A stretch of 64,000 nt of DNA from Ancylostoma caninum. Taxonomy: Eukaryota > Nematoda > Chromadorea > Rhabditida > Ancylostomatidae. This document shows positions 46,328 to 56,829 of the stretch, piece after piece. The notes beneath the pieces were generated by a model. That model had not been told where the DNA came from and did no database searches. It saw only the letters and a list, made by a program, of their open reading frames with translations. Every line of letters begins with the position of its first letter. Position 1 is the first letter of the stretch. The stretch spans positions 62,001 to 126,000 of the forward strand of contig JBAJFG010000357.1 in the NCBI GenBank assembly GCA_037903475.1, given 5' to 3'. The translations under genes and the position numbers were made by a program.

Positions 46328-46771
46328 TAGGACAAGGAAGGGTGCGCGGCTGGTCAGTTAAGATAAAAAGGGGTGCACGGCCGGTCCGCTAAGATAGTAA
46401 GGGGTGCGCGGGCGCTCCCCTAAAAGTGCCTGATTACCGCCGAGCCGGTAGATGGTGATGAGCCGGCCGCCTGCCGGTAATCAAAAGACGCCTGGCCGGT
46501 CGTAGGTATGTCAGAGTGGGCCGGCTGGTGATGGGCTGCTGCCCGGCCGGTGGACAATTGTAAGCCGGGCGCCGGCCGTAATGGGCTGCAGCCCGGCCAG
46601 TCGGCATGTACTGATGTGCAGGTAGCGTCCGCTACCTGTCCAGATTGTCTAGTTCGAGTTCCCGCAGAAATATTGCCGAGATGGAAAAGACGTGTGATAA
46701 ACCACAAACAAGAGATAAATCTGTTCTGTTCTCACTTCTGTCTTCTTGAGACACAGACAAGGCACGTATCA

Positions 46772-47930
46772 GTGTGATCAAATTACGTGAAATTTCCGTG
46801 AGCAGCTGTCAAGCACATCATCTGCGCTTCCGGACACCTTTCTTAGGAAGAGAGGCAAAATACTCTGACTAATCCAATCCTTCACACGCGCTTTTTCAGC
46901 AATTTTGTGTGGAATCATTAAAACAACTCCATGCTGATACTTGAGCGGAATTATATCGGTGTGATTAGGACCCCGCGCTAGGGAAGAAGGGACAATAAAG
47001 GTGTTTTGTATCCGCGATGCGAAGCATATGTCGACGTAGAGCATGAAATTCCTAATTGAACCCTTCCGAACTTACCGTTAAGTAAAGTCGAATGATTTTT
47101 TTCAGCATTTTATTGGTCTCCTAAGCTGTACATGGTAAAAGCACAATAGGTATAGCGCAATAACCGGTTCAAAACGATTTTTCTGCTACATCAAAACCAT
47201 AGGCTTGCGGTTTATAAATTAGTCATTAGTCAAATGGACCTCCGTCCTTTCTTTTTATAGCGTGATTCTATTTCCGTTATCCCCATGAATTCAGCAGTGA
47301 ATACTATATGTATTTAGGTAAAGGATGTGCCATATACATATATCACGCACCGTGATGATTTTCTTATAGAGACAGAATTCGAAAAGTCTTATGTCAGGCA
47401 AGAATATTGCTACAACGCTGAAGGTGAAGCACGTTCATTCCCGTTCTGTGTCATGAACAGATAAGCCGATTGTTAAAAACTCGATATTCACGTACAAAGT
47501 AGCGCAAGTCTCAGTCTCCAGGTGCCACACGAAGTTTACGCATCATTTGCAGTCCTATTCCCGTATTCGCCAAAAAGAAGCATCTACCTTTCACTACAGT
47601 TAATTTGTTCATATTCTTACCCTAGTAATCCTCTAAGGTAGCCGCTATAATCCCTGAGGAGTATAGCACCTTGCGTCGCCGTCGCCGGCGACGGCGGCCG
47701 CCATTATTGACGACCGCTCACAATCAATAAGCACCGACGCCACAGTCGCCAACATTGGTGGCTCGCCGACGACGGTGGCCGACGCCCCTTCCACAGTCGA
47801 AACGCACCAGCGTAGTAGCCGGCGACGGCGACGAAAGGTGCTACAGTCCTCGAGGACTATAGCTGCAGTGTAAGGACACATGTACTTGCTTGGCTCAATT
47901 CCCAACACAAATCATGCCACACCTTTGGCA
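46772..47930. repeat. Dispersed repeat family, copy 2
   Basis: Direct, diverged match to bases 1-820. Differs by small indels and by the MITE insertion at 47,639-47,870. No intact reading frame. Confidence 0.75.
47639..47870. mobile_element. 232-bp MITE with TAAGG target duplication and in-window empty site
   Basis: TAAGG at 47,634-47,638 and 47,871-47,875. Imperfect inverted ends share GCTATA and GTAGCACC or GTATAGCACC, then CGTCGCCGTCGCCGG. The paralogous locus at about 805-825 reads CTCTAAGGACAT without insertion, giving a direct empty-site comparison. Confidence 0.8.
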
Positions 47931-47982
47931 GAACCTAGTTCCAGTGCAAGGTAAGCGACGAGAAATGTGCAGGCCACTTTAA

Positions 47983-48692
47983 AGGCGCTACCCACCAAGA
48001 ATTTTGTCGCCCAGATTTAGGCGCGACGCTGGATTTCTGACTATGAACAGCATGGATAAAATGGTCAATTGTGTCAGAACTCATGGGTGAACGGTTCTCA
48101 GATGCTACCATTGCTGCGTTATAGCAAGGTGGCCGAGTTACGAGTAGATTAGGAATGTCGATAACGCTGCATTTATTTCCATCAAGTTTCTTGGCGCAAC
48201 TAAATACTCGATTATTTTTTCAACTTTTCCGAAGGAGAGAAAAGGACAAACGAAAGGGAATTAGAATGCTCACTAAAGAGACATGCCTCAAGGAAAGAAG
48301 CAAAACTTTTGGATATGTGTGAAAGCTAAAAAAGAGAAATTCAGATCATATTTGAACATTTCAAGGTTCTGAGGAAATGTGCGATCGTAAGATCTAATAA
48401 CAGTGGAAAAACGTAAATGGAGGATACAAATCATCGCAATGTAAAAATTCTGGAAATGAGCAGCGGAAGTAAACGTTATCATTGGGAAACTGATGACTGA
48501 GGGTGGCAGAAAACGGCTGATTCGCATCCCTCCACAACTCATCCGAGGTTACCCGGAAACTTAATTTAACTTGTTATATCCTGGGAATGCAGATGCATTT
48601 GGCGGTGCAACTTGCGCAAAATTACTGGGACCATCATTCAGACTCCAAAACATTTAAAATTTCGGACTTGAAATTTACCGTGGGTGCTGCTT
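47983..48692. mobile_element. TTAA-type MITE, diverged copy (710 bp)
   Basis: Left end AGGCGCTACCCACC after TTAA (47,979-47,982); right end is the complement of AAGCAGCACCCACGGTAAAT before TTGA. Related by its ends to 15,819-16,237 and 27,475-27,978. Confidence 0.5.
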
Positions 48693-48699
48693 TTGAGGT

Positions 48700-50700
48700 G
48701 TCAAATTGAAGAACGTCATTGTGGCCCAGGACATCATAGGATAAATTTTGATCTGCTGGACTACTCTGGAATATTTTAGTGGGCATTTTAGAGTGTAAGA
48801 GCTACGCTATTACCAATACAAATTTTGAATTTTCTCGAATTGAAAGCTGACCTCACCAAGATTTGGAATAAAGTTGACCTGATTTATTTGCGGCGCAAGG
48901 GCATTGAGCGGCTCGAAGATTTAGATTGAATTAAGATTTTCCTTAAGAATTGGGCCATTTTGGATGCGCGATATTCAAACGCTGCGGAAGTCCTCGAACT
49001 GCAGCGAATATGACTGGGGGGCTGTAGAAAACAGTGAGGTCCATGGAAGTACAACGAATTACTAAAATGTTGTAATTTTGATTGTGCGGCCAATGAACCC
49101 GTTGAAACATGATGGTGTACTATGATTGCGAAATATCGAAAAGAGAAAAATGAAGTTTTAAAACAGCTAGGGTTGTTGTCGTGAGCTGAAAAATAGGGTA
49201 CCAGTGTTTTAGGTGCTGATTACAAAAGGACTACATATATGTAGAAAACATTCCCCACATGGCATAACGGCTCAACTGGAAAAACTGTTGACGTCCTAAA
49301 ATTATAAAACGCATTGTATAAACGGCTTGAACCACCCCAAAATCAATAACAGAGGCTTATTTACAGCCAAATTATAATAATTTCAAAAGACAGTGACAAT
49401 ACATCTTTTGCACTGAAACAGTGAGAAAACGAAAGAGACGAGGCCCGCCCTTTCTCCCAGTTCATTCTTCCACCTGTAGCAGGATGCAAGAACGTTTTTG
49501 AAAAGGTTTCATGCTTCCGTCTAGACCGGAGTGGATGAACTGCTCAAGCAAAATGTTATGAATCCAGCCAAGCCAAGGTGAATCGTTCAGATAAAGAATG
49601 TCTGGAAAATTCGTCCACTTCCGGGAGCTAGCTAGGACAGCAAATTGCAAACTGCGAACAGAAGCTAAGTAAAAAGTCGAGTATGAAATTGGGATACAAG
49701 TGAGCAGAAGCGAAACACTGCAGAATCGAGAGAGTCGAAAATTTAGTGATGAAACACCGTGATGAAACTGAAGCAGCGCAAATGGACAGAGCGGAAAAGG
49801 TGATACGCTGTGAGGTAGGAGGTGAGAGGTGGCATATTGAGGGGCGTATGATAGCACCTTCAGGCTTGTATTGGTGTATGTAAAATGATTGGAAACTTAT
49901 AGGAGAATTATGCTCACGCAAGACAGCTAGGTCTACAGTTCATCGAAGTTAAGCGGCCCCTTCGGCGAACATACAGTCCTTTAGTAGGCATAATTTTTTC
50001 TGTTGCAAACCCTAATCGTGGGCATCACGATGCCTCTAACTAGGTACCAATGCGTGAAGTTCGGCTTTGATGGAGCCCTCTGAATACTTCCCCAGGTCAT
50101 ATTTTATAGAGTGTCTGTCTGCCCGAGCTGAGCTATCACTACTCCGCCAAATGCTTTAGTTCGATTTGCGCTGCTGTTGGCTGATCCGAAAAGCTAATTT
50201 CACCCTTTTTACCGATATTTTGCCTTGGTATGACACTCAGACTACTCCTTTCATTATTTGTAGTCATGATGTCCATTCCGGACCTTACCAACTGTTAGAA
50301 CTCCGTTTCATTTCTCAATCAGACCATCATAATTCTCTGGGACTCCGCCCTGGACCCAATACGAAGCCCACTTCACCTTTCGTCCTTTTTACGTGGTTCA
50401 GCTTGATCACCAGACAGCCATGCTGAAGCCTGTCCAATTCTTGATAGCCAAGGCACAACGTTCCGATGACCGTTTCATAAAAGTAGTCGTCACCGCAACG
50501 ACTTCGCTGCAAGGAGATTAAAGATGACTTATGTTGCTTGACGAAAATGTCTCTGGAAAACACAATCGTTGTCGCTGTAGACCTAAGCGGCCACGTAGGA
50601 ACGTCAAACGATGGATCCATGGAGTTTCCAAGTATGGAGCACGGAATGACGATAGCGAGCGTTTTCTCGAACGTGCTGACTCTCATAACCTCATTAAGCC
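48700..50700. other. No supported gene
   Basis: Two minus-strand frames stand out by length only: 49,462-49,857 (131 codons) and 50,327-50,686 (119 codons). Neither shows a recognised motif. Nothing else seen. Confidence 0.35.
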
Positions 50701-50706
50701 CGTTAA

Positions 50707-51170
50707 AGGCAGCGGGAGCTGAAATCCTCGACTCCGAGCTGAGCTGTGGGTGATGAAGTACAGACTCGGCACATCATAAATGTGAAACGAACACAGACAA
50801 TGATGGCTTACCTGCAGAGAAAATGGAACATTCGTCGCGAACACGCCTAGCCGTGTTCGCGCGCGGACGAGTTCTCCCCGGCGCGAAAGCCATTGCGGCG
50901 CGTGGTTTTGGCCGAGTTCCGCCATGAAACCCTGTGAATTGAATGCATTTCGTTTTCCCTTTGCGCCAAACCACGCACCGCAATGGCTTTTTGCGCCGGG
51001 GAAAACTCGTCCGCGCGCGAACACGGCCAGGCGTGTTCGCGACGAATGTTCCATTTTCTCTGTAGGTAAGCCATAATTGTCAGTGTTCGTTTCACATTTA
51101 TGATGTGCTGAGTCTGTACTTCATCACCAACAGCTCAGCTCGGAGTCGAGGATTTCAGCTCCTGCTGCCT
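50707..51170. mobile_element. TTAA-flanked foldback MITE, 464 bp, arms about 206 bp
   Basis: Exact TTAA at 50,703-50,706 and 51,171-51,174. The two halves are nearly perfect reverse complements (about 206 bp each) around a loop of about 50 bp at 50,913-50,962. Ends AGGCAGC(G/A)GGAGCTGAAA. High arm identity points to recent formation. Confidence 0.85.
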
Positions 51171-51261
51171 TTAAGTCGAGGACTGCGTTGGGAACCATTG
51201 ATGGCTACTCCGTAGTTACCATTTCGTAGGTTATACTCACCTCATTATACGTCCTTGCACA

Positions 51262-52985
51262 CTTATTTATTTATTTATTTATTTATTTATACGTGGTGTT
51301 TCCACGCTATATGAAAAATTTCCAACAAAAAAGATGTAAAACAACATAAAACGCAATACAAACAAGTTAATCAAATCAGAGGCAAACAAAAGGTCTAGAA
51401 AGACGACAAATTCATCAAAAATTTAGGAACGATAAACTAATAAGCTGATTCTTTAAGGAACTTGTCCGCAAGTCTTTTGAATTGTGCCAGGGAAGATGGT
51501 AGGTTGTACCTCTTAGAAAGTCTTAGAAAATCGGATCCAGCCCTCTGCGTGAAGAAGGATGAGCGCAATGAGCTTCTTGCTGTAGGGAACGTAATTTTAA
51601 ATGGACCACCTCTGGTACAAGAAGAGGATAAAGAGTAGAACTTGTCTAGCGGGAGATTCACATCACCACTAATAATTTTGTAGACCATAACAAGGTTATA
51701 TTTTTTTCTGCGACTAGCAAGGGAAGGGATTTTAAATATGAGATTACGAGCAGAAGCCGGAGGAATGTTGGAATAGTTATATCCATGCAGCCTGATCCAC
51801 AGTTTCCTAGTAAAACTATTTTGGACAGCTTCAAGTCTCGAAATGGAGCGCTTGGATTTAGGACTAAACACTGTAGTACCATATTCCAGAATGAGGCGCA
51901 CATAAGATTTATATGCTAGCAGTAAATGAGTCGATGACTTAGTTGTCAAGGATCTAAAAATATTATGTACAGTTCTATCTGCTTTCGCTGCTATCAAGTT
52001 GCAATGAACATCAAAGGTAAGTTTATTATTCAAAGTGAACCCCAAGTCGCAAACAGTATCAGTGCTGTCTAATTGACTCTCACCAAGGTAATAAACATTC
52101 CTTGCCCCTGACTGACCTAGATGGAATAGTTTGGTTTTTGGGCCAGATAAAGGAAGCTTCCAAGTGACTGACCAGTCAGCAATTGCCGTAATTGCTGACT
52201 GAAGATCATCATGGTCATCACTGGAGTTGATACTTTTATATATCTTAATGTCGTCAGCAAACATTTTGCAGGAGACACTGTAACGACTAACTAGGCCAGG
52301 AATCTCGCATGTGTATATAATAAAAAGTATAGGTGATAAGACCCCACCCTGCGGGACTCCGCTCGCCACTGAACATGCTTGAGAAAATGATTCGTTGACT
52401 CTAACCTGAAACGACCTACCAGAAATGAAGTTCTTTATCCAGTTTGTAATTCTGGGGTGCAAGCCAATTTTGTGGAGCTTAAGAATGAGCTCATTGAAAG
52501 GGACCTTGTCGAAAGCTTTGGCGAAGTCAAAATAAACGACATCAGCATCAGTTCCTCGATCAAGTGCTTTTGTCCAGTCTTCCATAGCTGACAACATCAA
52601 AGTTTCTGTAGACCGACCGGCCCTAAACCCAAACTGCTCATCAGGAAGAATAGCCTTAGCTTCTACGTACTTAACAATCGTGGACTTGAGAATTTTCTCG
52701 AAAACTCGGGCAAACACAGATGTGATGCTGATGGGACGATAATTTGATGCAAGATAGTATGGTGCCTTCTTGGGTATTGGTACAACAAATGCGTGGTTCC
52801 ACCGGCTGGGTATGTCGCTATGCAAGAAACTGTACCTGAAAATGTGTTCAAGGGGATAAGCGAGTGCAACGGCAACCTTCTGAATGAAATAGGGTGGTAT
52901 TGCATCAGGAGTAATAGCGTAGGACAGTGGTAGATGGCAAAGCATTTCATAGATATCCTCCTTGTAAAACCTTTGAGGTTTTCAT
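51262..52985 (-). mobile_element. 5'-truncated CR1-like LINE
   Basis: The element reads leftwards: reverse-transcriptase frame, short 3' UTR, then a (TAAA)n tail (complement of the TTTA run at 51,262-51,290). The coding frame is open back to a TGA near 52,985, where similarity to a LINE protein stops, as for a 5'-truncated insertion. No target duplication was identified. Confidence 0.8.
51437..52945 (-). CDS. Reverse transcriptase of a non-LTR retrotransposon (3' part)
   Basis: 502 codons from the first ATG; the frame stays open about 36 bp further upstream (YKEDIYE..), so the ATG is internal to the original ORF2. Motifs in order: NYRPISI (about residue 67), FDFAKAFD (motif A, about 140), SGVPQGGVLSP (motif B, about 195), FADD (motif C, catalytic), then thumb and C-terminal segments typical of CR1/Jockey proteins (SRLEAVQNSFTRKLW). 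The endonuclease and N-terminal RT regions are absent because of truncation. The frame is uninterrupted, which suggests a young insertion. It cannot transpose by itself. Confidence 0.88.
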   Translation of the reverse strand: MLCHLPLSYAITPDAIPPYFIQKVAVALAYPLEHIFRYSFLHSDIPSRWNHAFVVPIPKKAPYYLASNYRPISITSVFARVFEKILKSTIVKYVEAKAILPDEQFGFRAGRSTETLMLSAMEDWTKALDRGTDADVVYFDFAKAFDKVPFNELILKLHKIGLHPRITNWIKNFISGRSFQVRVNESFSQACSVASGVPQGGVLSPILFIIYTCEIPGLVSRYSVSCKMFADDIKIYKSINSSDDHDDLQSAITAIADWSVTWKLPLSGPKTKLFHLGQSGARNVYYLGESQLDSTDTVCDLGFTLNNKLTFDVHCNLIAAKADRTVHNIFRSLTTKSSTHLLLAYKSYVRLILEYGTTVFSPKSKRSISRLEAVQNSFTRKLWIRLHGYNYSNIPPASARNLIFKIPSLASRRKKYNLVMVYKIISGDVNLPLDKFYSLSSSCTRGGPFKITFPTARSSLRSSFFTQRAGSDFLRLSKRYNLPSSLAQFKRLADKFLKESAY

Positions 52986-53214
52986 GAGAAAGCCCGTACA
53001 TTATGTTGTTTTTGTTCTGTTACATTTGATAAATCTCATCTTTCTAAACAGTTAATGAATCAACGAACTAACGCATCAACGCGTGGAAGTCTTTTTTTCT
53101 GGAAATTAATGGATTACAGAAATCTGATATTTCTGTAACGCACAGTCGTGGTGGAATTGTAACCTTTTTGCTGCTACTAGCTTACTTCTTTTTCCATTAA
53201 ACACACGCATGTAT

Positions 53215-53650
53215 TCTCTGCCACTAAACTTTTATTTTCGCCCCAGACTTCGGGATTGATCTGGAGCTTTTCATTTAGAGCTTTTATAAAGATTGACTGA
53301 TACTCTACTTATATTAAATTTCTCTCAGCATTACACTACGATTATGGCTAAAAAACTCTCATTAAATACTAGTAACTTCGACTACTTCTGCTTCACGGAC
53401 TTATGACAGACACAAACGCTTTTGACTTCTCCACAGATTCTTACTGAACTCATTATTGTGGTCGTCAGAATCAAGGACAGGCTAATTAGGTTAATCAATC
53501 CTAGATGTGTGAGTGAATTGAACTCTCGTAAACTTAGATTCCTTCGGCTCATAATTTCAGGGTGTGATGAAACTGCAAAGGAACCACTCACATAGCACAG
53601 CTATCAACAATCTGTGCTGGCGCCGTCGAACCTCCAGTTGAGATGATGGG
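53215..53650. repeat. Dispersed repeat, direct partner of 23.7-24.3 kb
   Basis: Contains CGATTATGGCT, GACAGACACAAACGCTTTTG and AACTGCAAAGGAAC, collinear with 23,705-24,320. AACTGCAAAGGAAC appears twice here (about 53,570 and 53,720). Confidence 0.55.
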
Positions 53651-53736
53651 CCACAACTTAGATTCCTTCGCGAACGCAGTAGTTCTCCTACTTGCTCGGA
53701 ATTCCAGGGTGTGATGGAACTGCAAAGGAACAACAC

Positions 53737-55031
53737 CAAAGCGCCGTAAGGGGGCTAGAGCGGTTAGAGATACGGGGCGGCACTCATAGGCACCGCAATC
53801 TTGAGGCGCAGACTGTGTGGCGAAATGGCCGATTTCCATGGACGCAGACACTTTCGCTTCGGCACCCAAAATTACGTCACTGCTGGCTCTTCCGCATGCA
53901 CGGGATGATGAGTTCATCACCTTCGCTGGCGGTCTCGCCGCATAGGAGTGAGGGAGTGTTTACGAGCTTTCAGGTTGCACAATGTACGCAGAAGGAAAAC
54001 CAGCCTTCCACTGCTGTGACGCATTGTGCACTTGCAGGAAGAGATGGACGGGTGCTATGAGAGCTGCAGCGTCTCGGAAGCTTCGACGAGGCAGGACCTA
54101 CGCGGTCGCCTCATCTGATGGGTGCTATTGCCGCATCCCGTGCTGAATTCTCGCGGCGCTTGTGTACTCACGACATCCGTTCGTTTCGAGAAAGCTTCTG
54201 CACTAACAAAGAGTAAAAGCCTCTAAATAGGTAGGCATGATATTGTATATCCAATCAACTATATACGGATACGGGTCCACCGATGGAGAAAGGGCCCGCC
54301 GTGGCCCAGTGCTGTGCGAAACGCCATGACGTGGGTCCAGCTATGGAGAAAAGGACCGCGAGGGCCCAATGGTGTGGGGACGCCAGGATACGGGTCCAGC
54401 GATGGAAAAAGGGCCCGCCGTGGCCCAGTGGTGCGGGGAACACCGAGACACGGGTCCACCGATGGACAAAGGGCCCGCCGTTGCTCAATGGTTCGGCGGA
54501 CGCCGAGATACGAGTCCACCGATGGAGAAAGGGGCAACCGTGGCCCAGTGGTGCGGGGAACGCCGAGACACGGTCCACCGATGGAGAAAGGGCCCGCCCA
54601 ATGGTGCGGCGGACGCCGAGATACGGGTCCCCTAATGGAGAAAGGGCCCACCGTGGCCCAATGGTGCGGCGGACGCCGAGATACGGGTCCACCGATGGAA
54701 GGAAGCTCGCTGCGGCCCAGAAGTGTGGAAAACACTCGGATACGATTTCGCTTTGTCCAATAGTGTGGGGAACGGCAGGATACAGTTCCGCCGATGGAGA
54801 ACGCGTCTGCGTTGGCCCGATAGTGAGGAATCCGCACGAATACGTCATACGATGGAGAACAAACTTCTCATGCTCGTACTCAACTCATAAGAAGGACGTC
54901 ATGCTTGGGCCCATTGGAAGATTGGTTCTGCTTCTTTATCAATTTTCTAGAGATTTGGCAAGTGCGAAGCTTTTGCACATGTCCCAAGTGGCTGCCCCAC
55001 CCTACTTTCTAGCGTCCCGAAGGGGCGCTAG
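53737..55031 (-). mobile_element. Minisatellite-bearing element, copy 3 (reverse)
   Basis: Reverse-complement copy of 12,272-13,979 with the same outer ends (GGCGCTTTG side at 53,737; CTAGCGCCCC hairpin at about 55,010-55,031), the same unique flanks and about ten roughly 60-bp units (54,260-54,850). The different unit count shows array turnover. Confidence 0.65.
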
Positions 55032-55433
55032 TTTTAATAAATAAAGGAAAATAGATTCGAAAAAGGTTCAGAAGCAACTGGGAACTTATTCGACAACCCA
55101 GTCCTCTACAAGTACCACTTATTTTTTTTCGTTTTGCTTATATTGTGGTTTATTTTCACCGCTCGCAACTTGTATGGCAGGTGAACTCCGAGAGAATCGC
55201 CGTCGTCCGATATGCGTTGCCGCACCTATAACAATGCTTCTACTTTGGGAACCAGCATAATTTCGAGCTGTTTATGAGTTCAGCTCACCTTAAAATCAAA
55301 ATATCACTTCGTAGAATTTAAGTTAGCCAAGTCACACGGAACCGTGTGAATGATGAGTTATTGAACGCTGCAGAGTTCGTACGAAAGCAGGGTACAATCG
55401 ATACAGTTGACTGATTTTTCTCCCATCGACTTA

Positions 55434-56800
55434 CTATAATTCACCCATATTGATTCCCGACATCTGACCGAAGTCGTTCGATAATAGACTCCGGTGAATG
55501 AATAAGTTTCGGAATTGTCCAGTACACAATTTCTGTTGAAGCAAGTCAGTACTGTTCAGGGCTTCAGCCGCGTGCAGTGAGTTGAGTGAATGACGTGATG
55601 GGTTGCGAAATTGCACATTCTGTTAGGCCTCCACGTTGCTGCCTTCAAAAACCCAGGAATGACATCACCATGTAACGGGCGCACATGGCGATCCATGCAA
55701 TGTCTTGAAAAATCGTGCGCTCTTCCCTGGGTGTCAAGACTACTTTTTACTAACAAGATTATTCAGAATCCCTGTCTATGTCTTAGGTGTGTGCAGAAAT
55801 TTCGGCGCAGTTGGTAGCTCTTCACCTTCTAAGCTCTTTTGCCCCTTGCGTTTGCGATATAATGCAGAGACTTCTTCTGTGTGCTGGTGTAGCCTGAAAC
55901 ATCCACTACCTACACCACTTTTCACCCCGATCCAGGTTACAACGTTGATGAGTTTTGGTAAGAAATCAATGCTATGTGCGACAAGCTAGTTTGTGGAATT
56001 TTGCTTTTTGATTCCATACCTTGACAATCAACAAGGGGAGCGACCCGTATCATTGGTAGAGCGCCTATGGACGGCATCTTCTCCAGAATGCCAGGGGCTC
56101 GTGGGTTACTAAAATTTATAAACGGAGTCGAGAGCTCGAGAAGTGCTATAAGCTTATCCCAAGCAACAGCCGTATGATGAAAGCTGATAGCAAAAAAGTT
56201 TCAATTTAAAAGTAGACTTAGTCGGGAGAATGTTGTGTTTTTTTTTCATTTTTCTCTTGAGTTATTTTTTACCTCATTTATCAATTACCAACAATTCTGA
56301 TTGTCAAAGCCTCAACGGAACGGTGCTACGCTACAACTGACGCTTGCCCTACAGATTGTATTTGCTAACCGAAAAGAACTGAAGAGTATTAATTTTTGAC
56401 TGAGCCTTAAACGAGGTGGGTGAAGAGTGTTAATTGTAGTTACTTTGATTCTGGGTTTAAGCTTGGATTTTGAATCGGAATCATGAAGGTTTGTCTCGCC
56501 GCACTGGTACCATCTACGGGATGCGTGTGGAAGGGGATTTTACTAAGTAGCAGGAGAGAAGCATCAAAATGCGAAGAATTACAGGTGTAAAAATTAGATC
56601 AGTGAGCCAATACCGTGCTGAGGTCGTATCTGCAGAGAAAGTCACTTCATCGGCCTTCTCTGGGCTGACAGACCATATATCCTGCCCGGAGGTAGCATCA
56701 CAGGAAATCTTCACTTCTTAATAGGTCGTGATCGATGTGCACGGTTGCCGGTGAGTCACAACTGCGAAAAGAGCCCAAGCCGTGGTCACCCAGGTAGTTT
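55434..56800 (-). repeat. 1.3-kb repeat, minus copy (partner at 22.2-23.5 kb)
   Basis: Reverse-complement match to 22,210-23,470. A minus-strand frame at 55,434-55,616 retains sequence similar to the partner, but frames are broken. Class unknown. Confidence 0.6.
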
Positions 56801-56829
56801 TAAGGATACTGGTGTGAAACATGTGAGGA

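Larger units (their letters stand above)
43549..46432. mobile_element. 2.9-kb element with CAGGCACTTTTA ends, hAT-like
   Basis: Inverted ends CAGGCACTTTTA at 43,549 and 46,432. The right interior has tandem GGGTGCGCGGCTGGTCAG-type units (45,890-45,970 and 46,338-46,415), interrupted by the MITE at 45,970-46,327; the left interior has a related pair at 43,625-43,700. CAG starts are typical of hAT elements, but no transposase and no clear 8-bp duplication are seen. Confidence 0.5.
43259..46640 (+). mobile_element. Third GGCCGG-type copy, split by a 2.9-kb insertion
   Basis: 43,259-43,548 repeats the tRNA-like segment (minus, about 43,345-43,425) and CCGGCCGGCC words. The family sequence resumes at 46,433 (CCGAGCCGGTAGATGG.., GGGCTGCTGCCCGGCCGG) and fades near 46,640. 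The gap is occupied by 43,549-46,432. Confidence 0.55.
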
